Shown piece after piece: positions 40,882-46,897 of a stretch of DNA of 46,897 bases (positions are counted from its first letter, which is position 1; each line of letters begins with the position of its first letter). The DNA lies in assembly GCA_022361295.1 (NCBI GenBank), contig JAKSBD010000372.1, positions 1-46,897 of the forward strand, read 5' to 3'. Under the pieces are notes generated by a model, which saw nothing but the letters and a program-made list of their open reading frames with translations, searched no databases and was not told where the DNA came from. The stretch is from Bacteroidales bacterium (GTDB lineage: Bacteria; Bacteroidota; Bacteroidia; Bacteroidales; Marinilabiliaceae). A program made the position numbers and the translations under genes.

Positions 40882-41466
40882 ATGAAGAAGGTGCTGATCA
40901 TTAATGGTCATCCTGACAAGAATAGCTTAAGTACTGAATTGGCTAATCGATACCGTGCCGGGACTGAAAAGGCTGGTGTTGACAGTGAACTTATTAATCT
41001 GTGCGATTTAGAGTTTTCGCCTATTTTAAAACATGGTTATCGGCAGCGCACAGATTGGGAACCTGACCTGATAAAAGCCTGGGCAGCTATTAAATCCGCT
41101 GATCAACTGGTATTTGTCTATCCAACATGGTGGGGCACGCAGCCTGCTTTGCTCAAAGGATTTATCGAGCGCGTATTTTTGCCGGGCTTTGCTTTTGCCT
41201 ATCGCAATGACTCGGTTTGGTGGGATAAATTACTGAAAGGTAAAAGTGCCCGTCTGATAGTGACCATGGATACTCCGTCGTGGTATTATCGCTGGATATA
41301 CAAGCAACCTGGCCACAATGCCATGAAAAAAGGCATCCTCAACTTCTGTGGTGTTAAACCGGTTAAAGTGACGTCCTTTTCTCCGGTTAAGGGCTCCTCT
41401 AAAACAACGCTCTCTAAGTGGCTGAATAAGGTTGAAGATCTGGGGTATAAGGATATGAAAAGTTAG
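40882..41466 (+). CDS. NAD(P)H-dependent oxidoreductase (flavodoxin-like fold)
   Basis: KKVLIINGHPDKNSLSTELANRYRAGTEKAG...QLVFVYPTWWGTQPALLKGFIERVFLPGFAF. Confidence 0.93.
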   Translation: MKKVLIINGHPDKNSLSTELANRYRAGTEKAGVDSELINLCDLEFSPILKHGYRQRTDWEPDLIKAWAAIKSADQLVFVYPTWWGTQPALLKGFIERVFLPGFAFAYRNDSVWWDKLLKGKSARLIVTMDTPSWYYRWIYKQPGHNAMKKGILNFCGVKPVKVTSFSPVKGSSKTTLSKWLNKVEDLGYKDMKS

Positions 41467-41634
41467 CGTTTTCGTTATGTTTGGTAATAATTCACAACAA
41501 CTATAGGAATACATAAAACTGAATTAAGAGTATTATTAAAAGTGAGTCGAATTATTTAATTCAAATAAGTTGCGTATGTGCTTAGCTATGAGGTATTATG
41601 CGTACTTGTTTATTTGCCCAAATTAAATTATTGT

Positions 41635-42495
41635 ATGAATATTTTACCATTAACTGATTTCAAGTTTGAAGAGATATATAAAGCGTTTAGTGAAGCCTTT
41701 CAAGATTATGATTTTCAACTAACTAAAAATGAATTGAAAAATATGCTGCAACGTCGTGGATTCGTAGCCGATCTGTCCTTTGCAGCTGTTGAGGGTGACA
41801 CCATCGTATCGTTCACCTTAAATGGCATTGGCCTGTTCAATAACCTAAAAACGGCCTACGATACCGGTACAGGAACCATACCTGCTTTTAGAGGAAAAAG
41901 TCTGGCAACAAAAATATTTGAATACTCACTACCATACCTTAAGAAAGCCGGGATTAATCAATACCTGCTCGAAGTATTGCAACATAATTCAAAAGCTGTG
42001 AAGATCTATAAAAATATAGGTTTTGAAGTATCTCGTGAGTTTAATTATTTTGTGAAGGAAACAACGGGTATTAACTTTAGAAACAAACAGTTTAATAATT
42101 CTATAATGTGTCAATTGATTGATTTTGAACAATGTGGTTTATTAACAAGTCAAATGGAGTTTAATCCTTCATGGCAGAATAGTTTTGAAGCCATAGGACG
42201 ACAAGCCGATAAGTTTATATCGATAGGCGCTTTTATAGATGAAATGTTTGTTGGTTACTGTATTACAGAACCTCAATCAGGTGATATAACCCAACTGCTA
42301 GTTAAGTCTGATCATAGGAGGAAAGGAGCGGGGACCATACTTCTAAAAAATGCATTGAAGCATAACAAATGTAATTCAATTAAATTGATTAACGCTGATG
42401 TGGAGTGTCAATCCCTAACAAGTTTTTTGGCAAACTTCTCTGTAAGGGCAAGTGGTAAGCAGTTTGAAATGATAAAGCAACTAAACGAAAAGTAA
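41635..42495 (+). CDS. GNAT family N-acetyltransferase, two GNAT-like domains
   Basis: GTIPAFRGKSLATKIFEYSLPYLKKAGINQYLLEVLQHNSKAVKIYKNIGFEVSREF; second domain LLVKSDHRRKGAGTILLKNALKHN. ATG at 41635 preferred. Confidence 0.85.
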   Translation: MNILPLTDFKFEEIYKAFSEAFQDYDFQLTKNELKNMLQRRGFVADLSFAAVEGDTIVSFTLNGIGLFNNLKTAYDTGTGTIPAFRGKSLATKIFEYSLPYLKKAGINQYLLEVLQHNSKAVKIYKNIGFEVSREFNYFVKETTGINFRNKQFNNSIMCQLIDFEQCGLLTSQMEFNPSWQNSFEAIGRQADKFISIGAFIDEMFVGYCITEPQSGDITQLLVKSDHRRKGAGTILLKNALKHNKCNSIKLINADVECQSLTSFLANFSVRASGKQFEMIKQLNEK

Positions 42496-42568
42496 TCTCT
42501 TATAATTGTCAACTGGAAATATATAGTAAAAATTGAATACTGACACACATTTAAAATCATTATAATCT

Positions 42569-42931
42569 ATGAAAAAAACGAGTATTATTATTGTCCTTAT
42601 CATGGCCTTTATAGGTGCATTAACTTTAACAGCTTTAAAAACTCCTCAGGAGGATAAAATTCCATCATCGGATAGTTCCATCATAATTGTCAGAACACTT
42701 GAGATTTATGGTATGAAACCTTCAAGTATGGTAACTATTTATCCTGATGGCACTGTTGAGAAAAACTCTTTGGGGAAATTAAATGCCACTAAGCCGGAAG
42801 AGAACCTGTTGACTATTCATGCTAAAATAGGAGAAATAGAAAATAAAGGATACTTGCTGGTGTCAACAACGGGAGGTAATTCAGATAATATTATTAGCAC
42901 CACTTATATTTTTAAGAAGGTTGAGGAATAA
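42569..42931 (+). CDS. Hypothetical exported protein
   Basis: ORF with N-terminal hydrophobic segment MKKTSIIIVLIMAFIGALTLTALKTPQ. Confidence 0.65.
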   Translation: MKKTSIIIVLIMAFIGALTLTALKTPQEDKIPSSDSSIIIVRTLEIYGMKPSSMVTIYPDGTVEKNSLGKLNATKPEENLLTIHAKIGEIENKGYLLVSTTGGNSDNIISTTYIFKKVEE

Positions 42932-43134
42932 ATCTTACACGATCTGCTTCTTTCCATAATTCTTCTGGTTGTAAAAAAAAACCACGTAACAGTATAATTT
43001 GCCGTTTCATGGAATGAATATGGCAAATTATAAATCAATCTAATTCATTATTATAACAGTTTGGTTACAGTGGCAATATTATATACCTGGTTAACGATGA
43101 CTGTTAATGGTTGATAAAAGATTTAATAAAGCAA

Positions 43135-43164
43135 AAAAGCGCTTGCCATTTGGCAAGCGCTTTT
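43135..43164. terminator. Strong bidirectional terminator between convergent genes
   Basis: AAAAGCGCTTGCC-ATTT-GGCAAGCGCTTTT, perfect 13-bp stem. Confidence 0.9.
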
Positions 43165-43188
43165 ATCTTATCTCTGTCATCCCTGTTG

Positions 43189-44910
43189 TTAGCTTTTCTT
43201 AGAAGCAGCACGTCGATCGCCTGCATGGCTCGCAACGGTGCCATCCAATAAACCATTGTACTGGTTCATATCTTTCAGCAGCTTTTTAGCTTCTTCTAAT
43301 TCAATATCGTTCTGCAGGCTGGCTTTAATGGCTCCTTTTTGGTAGTAGTAGCGCTTTACTATCTCCATCACCATTAACTCCTTAATTTCGTCCTCAAATT
43401 GGCGCATATCCTTTTCTACGTCCAGCTTTAATAATTCTTCCATGGCTGTAAAGTCAGCTTTAGATTTCTCGTAGTAACCTTCGCGCTTGGCTGTTTTTAC
43501 CAAATCCTTGAATTTCTCCTGTGATAATGACTCGTATTTAAAGTCTTCTTTAGCCTTTACAAACTCAATAAATTCATTGTACGCTTCTTCTGACAGAGCA
43601 AATGATTCAGGAGCATCAATGGTTTTGTTTTTTAAAACAAATTCGGTAGCATAATCAAAAATCATACTCTGTACCACCAACGCAAAAGTTACATTGGCAT
43701 ATTTAGGCGATTTAACTTTGATATCGGGCGAAATACCACCTCCATCGAATACCGATCGTCCATTTAGTGTTTTATATTCGCTAATAAGTGAATCAGCAAC
43801 CAAACCAACGGCACCATCTTCGTCGCGGTGTGTATAATCCAATGCCTGTATGCATCGGCCCGATGGAATATAGTATTTAGCAGTTGTCACCTTTAATTTA
43901 GCATTGTAAGATAAATTACGGGTGGTCTGTACTAATCCTTTACCAAACGAGCGTTGACCGATAACAACGCCACGATCCAGATCCTGCATAGCCCCGGATA
44001 CAATTTCTGAAGCCGAAGCAGAACCACGACTGATCAAAACAGCTAAAGGCATTACTGTGTCAATTGGTTGACGCATAGCCTTATAGGTTTTATCCCATTG
44101 TTTTACTTTTCCGCGGGTGCTAACCACTTCTGACCCTTTAGGAACAAAAAGGTTAACGATTTTCACAGCTTCATCTAATAAACCACCCGGGTTAGCACGC
44201 AAGTCTAACACAATGCTTTCAGCTCCTTGGTTATCACGCAAATCAAGAAACGCTTTTTCAATCTCACGTGAGCAATCCTGGGTAAAGTTGTTTAACTGGA
44301 TGATACCTGTTCGATCATTTACCATACCATAGTATGGCACAGGATTTATCGAAATCTTTTTACGCTCAAGCTCAATATTAATAGGCTTTTCAACACCAGG
44401 GCGCTGTACTTTAATTTTTAATTCGGTATTGGCAGCGCCTTTTAGGTTATCGCTCACATCAGGGGTGTTTTTACCCACCATGTTTTTTCCATCGATTTCC
44501 AGAATTTTATCACCAGCTTTTAAACCTGCCATTGCCGCCGGAAAACCCTCATAAGGCTCAGCAATTACAACGTATTCGCCACGCTTGGAAATCAATGAGC
44601 CAATACCGGCATATTCTCCTGTTGTCATAAAACGGAAGTCTTCCATGTCTGACTCTGGAATATAGGTAGTGTAAGGGTCAAGTGATTCAAGCATGTTGTT
44701 AATCCCTTCAGTAATTAGCTTTTCCGGATCTGTTTCATCCACATAGTAGCTGTTTACTTCGCGAAAGAGGGTGTAGAAAATATCGAGGTTTTTAACGACT
44801 TCGAAATTTCGTTTATCATCGTTAAAACTGTAAAGCCCTAACGTCATCACCAGCACAAGTGATACTCCTGCAATCCATCTTACTTTACGTGTTCTAAAAA
44901 ACTTATTCAT
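43189..44910 (-). CDS. S41 family C-terminal processing peptidase
   Basis: PDZ GEYVVIAEPYEGFPAAMAGLKAGDKILEIDGKNM; SIVLDLRANPGGLLDEAVKIVNLFVPKG; LISRGSASASEIVSGAMQDLDRGVVIGQRSFGKGLVQ. Confidence 0.96.
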   Translation of the reverse strand: MNKFFRTRKVRWIAGVSLVLVMTLGLYSFNDDKRNFEVVKNLDIFYTLFREVNSYYVDETDPEKLITEGINNMLESLDPYTTYIPESDMEDFRFMTTGEYAGIGSLISKRGEYVVIAEPYEGFPAAMAGLKAGDKILEIDGKNMVGKNTPDVSDNLKGAANTELKIKVQRPGVEKPINIELERKKISINPVPYYGMVNDRTGIIQLNNFTQDCSREIEKAFLDLRDNQGAESIVLDLRANPGGLLDEAVKIVNLFVPKGSEVVSTRGKVKQWDKTYKAMRQPIDTVMPLAVLISRGSASASEIVSGAMQDLDRGVVIGQRSFGKGLVQTTRNLSYNAKLKVTTAKYYIPSGRCIQALDYTHRDEDGAVGLVADSLISEYKTLNGRSVFDGGGISPDIKVKSPKYANVTFALVVQSMIFDYATEFVLKNKTIDAPESFALSEEAYNEFIEFVKAKEDFKYESLSQEKFKDLVKTAKREGYYEKSKADFTAMEELLKLDVEKDMRQFEDEIKELMVMEIVKRYYYQKGAIKASLQNDIELEEAKKLLKDMNQYNGLLDGTVASHAGDRRAASKKS

Positions 44911-45221
44911 ATTCAGTATTTATTATTTTTTACCCGAGTTAACTGGTCTTTTGTGGCATTTAACAAAGACCTTACCATAGCGTGGTTCACAAAGTTAATA
45001 TTTCATACAAAAGAATCAAGATGTTAGCTTGATGAGGGACGGGACTTTAACTTATTATTAACCAATCAGGAGGGGAGAAGGTTCAAAATTGTTGAATTGT
45101 GACACCCTTGAAATGCATATTCAATTTTACACTACATATACATTTTCACATCCCTAAATTATATATCAAACATCGTCATTCGAACATGCAACCATCTCAC
45201 ATCGTATATCCAAATCCAAAC

Positions 45222-46896
45222 CTATTCGCCTTTTCCTAAAGATTCAAAACGACAAGACACGGAATTTCCATCTGCATCAGTGATGATAAGGGTATGCCAG
45301 CCTTTCTCTGGATTGATAGCCATTTGATGATGGTGAATTGTTCGGCCTAAATACTCATTGTCCAAATGCCAGAACAAGTGAGAAGCAGCTTTTTGGTGTG
45401 TAGCTTTGCAAATAATTCGTCCCAGACTACCATCCATTTCTTTAGGTACAAATAGTTGTGCGTTTGCCTGAGGGTAAATAATTTCAATTGCCTGTTGTTG
45501 TTCAAAACAATCGCTTTTAAATGGGGGGAGCGATTTGTACAGAGGATCACGAAACTGATAATACCAGGCCATTACCGGTGGAAGAACAAACCAACTTTGA
45601 TGCTGTATTTCGTTTGCTGGATAACAGTCTGCATTGACACGATATTTTCTATCGGCACTCAAATGAACCAGCTGATGGTAAGGGCATACCGGTAAGTCGT
45701 GTTCAATATTGGTGATGTATGTGGTGTCTGTTTCAGAGCAAAACTGCGATGCTTTATAACCACTTTGTTTACAAATGGCGATTTGTTGCATGTCGTCATA
45801 TGGTTTTGTAAACCATGTTGTGGGAGGTAGCTGGCGATATATTTCAAACATAACAGGAGCGGCGGCACTTCCGCCTGTTATCCCAGGTCGGCCTTCTCCA
45901 CTGGCATTTCCAACCCAAACGCCAACTGTATATTCTGGTGATACACCAACAGCCCATGCGTCCCTGAAACCATAGCTGGTGCCGGTTTTCCAACCAATTT
46001 TCCGTCCTGATGAAAAGTTCTCCCAGCCGGTTTCTTCCTCGGGGCGTTGCACATTGGTTAAAGCCTCAAAGGTGTGGTAAACAGATGCGGCAGATAAAAC
46101 TTGCGGCTGGAAACTATATGCAACTTCAGTAAAACCATCATTTAGTGTTAAGTGAGCTAATCGAAAGTCATTTTTGTCATACTGAGCCGATTGCGAGGTA
46201 TAGGTCATCAGGCAGCGAGCCAGTGAAGAATAGACTGAAGATAACTCGTACAAAGATGTTTCGGCACCACCTAATATTAACGATAAACCATAGTGTGAAG
46301 CCGGCTTATTAATAGTACTTATGCCCAATTTACGTAGTAAGGTATGAAATTTCTCCGTTCCGTAATCATCCTGCATACGAACAAATGGTACATTTAGAGA
46401 ACGGGATAGTGCCGTATGGGCCGGTACGGCGCCATCAAACTGTTTGTTGTAGTTCTGAGGAGAAAAATCGCTGTAATATGTTGGTACATCAGATAGAAGC
46501 ATATGTGGCAAGATCAAACCGTCATCTAAAGATGCTGCATAAAGAAACGGTTTCAAAGTACTTCCTGTACTTCGTTTGGCTTGTATGATATCTACATCGT
46601 GACCATGACCATGGGTGTTAAAGGATGAATTGCCAACATAGGCCTTCACCTGTGCTGTTTTATTGTCAATAACAATAGCTGCTATGTTGTTGATTTCATT
46701 GTGCCTGTTTACGCTGTAAAAATTCTCAATAATCTGATTAGTTTTCTCCTGAAGGTCTTTATTGAGGCTAGAGGTAAAGCTGTTGTCTGTGAAGTTTTTG
46801 ATAAGTGTATTAAGCAGGTGAGGAGCATCCTGAGGAAGTGGCAGGGGGTTATCGGGTAACGGTTCTGCACAGGCCAGATAATATTCTGTTGAATCA
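45222..46896 (-). CDS. pbpC: Penicillin-binding protein 1C (5' end outside window)
   Basis: Frame read open upstream of the track start to the window edge (DSTEYYLACAEPLPDNPLPLPQDAPHLLNTLI...NNIAAIVIDNKTAQVKAYVGNSSF); RSTGSTLKPFLYAASLDDGLILPHMLLSDVPTYYSDFSPQNYNKQFDG; GWKTGTSYGFRDAWAVG; C-terminal Ig-like domain. Confidence 0.92.
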   Translation of the reverse strand, partial: DSTEYYLACAEPLPDNPLPLPQDAPHLLNTLIKNFTDNSFTSSLNKDLQEKTNQIIENFYSVNRHNEINNIAAIVIDNKTAQVKAYVGNSSFNTHGHGHDVDIIQAKRSTGSTLKPFLYAASLDDGLILPHMLLSDVPTYYSDFSPQNYNKQFDGAVPAHTALSRSLNVPFVRMQDDYGTEKFHTLLRKLGISTINKPASHYGLSLILGGAETSLYELSSVYSSLARCLMTYTSQSAQYDKNDFRLAHLTLNDGFTEVAYSFQPQVLSAASVYHTFEALTNVQRPEEETGWENFSSGRKIGWKTGTSYGFRDAWAVGVSPEYTVGVWVGNASGEGRPGITGGSAAAPVMFEIYRQLPPTTWFTKPYDDMQQIAICKQSGYKASQFCSETDTTYITNIEHDLPVCPYHQLVHLSADRKYRVNADCYPANEIQHQSWFVLPPVMAWYYQFRDPLYKSLPPFKSDCFEQQQAIEIIYPQANAQLFVPKEMDGSLGRIICKATHQKAASHLFWHLDNEYLGRTIHHHQMAINPEKGWHTLIITDADGNSVSCRFESLGKGE

Positions 46897-46897
46897 A

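Noticed and set aside
44260-44280. CTCACGTGAG near 44266, GCACGTGAAA near 37315 and ATCACGTGG near 5470 as further parS sites
   Set aside because: They share only the CACGTG core and lack the outer TGTT…AACA arms.
46709-46897. Separate 62-aa ORF, suggesting pbpC is frameshifted or split
   Set aside because: The pbpC frame read by hand continues open from 46649 to the window edge (…DSTEYYLACAEPLPDNPLPLPQD…NNIAAIVIDNKTAQVKAYVG). The 62-aa ORF is out of frame and the apparent start is only an internal GTG.

Overview
The window is about 46.9 kb of AT-rich chromosome that looks like Bacteroidota (Marinilabiliales/Bacteroidales-like). The evidence is the gene content, TAnnTTTG-type -7 boxes, and the arrangement of ruvB, flippase, dut, TPR lipoprotein, DUF4292 and EnvC genes. 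It is mostly housekeeping: metY, hom, hemW, nadA, ruvB, dut, ybeY, mnmG, uvrC, dtd, deoC, polyprenyl synthase, polA and ctpA, with a partial pbpC at the right edge and a truncated TonB receptor at the left edge. I saw no CRISPR array, prophage, IS element, rRNA or tRNA gene. The strongest unexplained signals are: (1) an unannotated 33-aa ORF ending MMMCMMMTR-stop upstream of metY, with competing downstream pairings, which looks like a Met-codon attenuation leader; (2) three parS-like palindromes, one beside two TTATCAACA (DnaA-box-like) motifs, plus a 460-bp divergent intergenic region with many TGTTAA/TTAACA hexamers, so the window may be origin-proximal; (3) a GH92 mannosidase gene whose frame is open except for a single TAA where a Tyr is expected; (4) a 39-aa membrane micropeptide on the minus strand with its own terminator; (5) a TonB receptor, beta-propeller phytase and Na/Pi symporter group. 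All calls come from reading the sequence. No database search or folding program was run.
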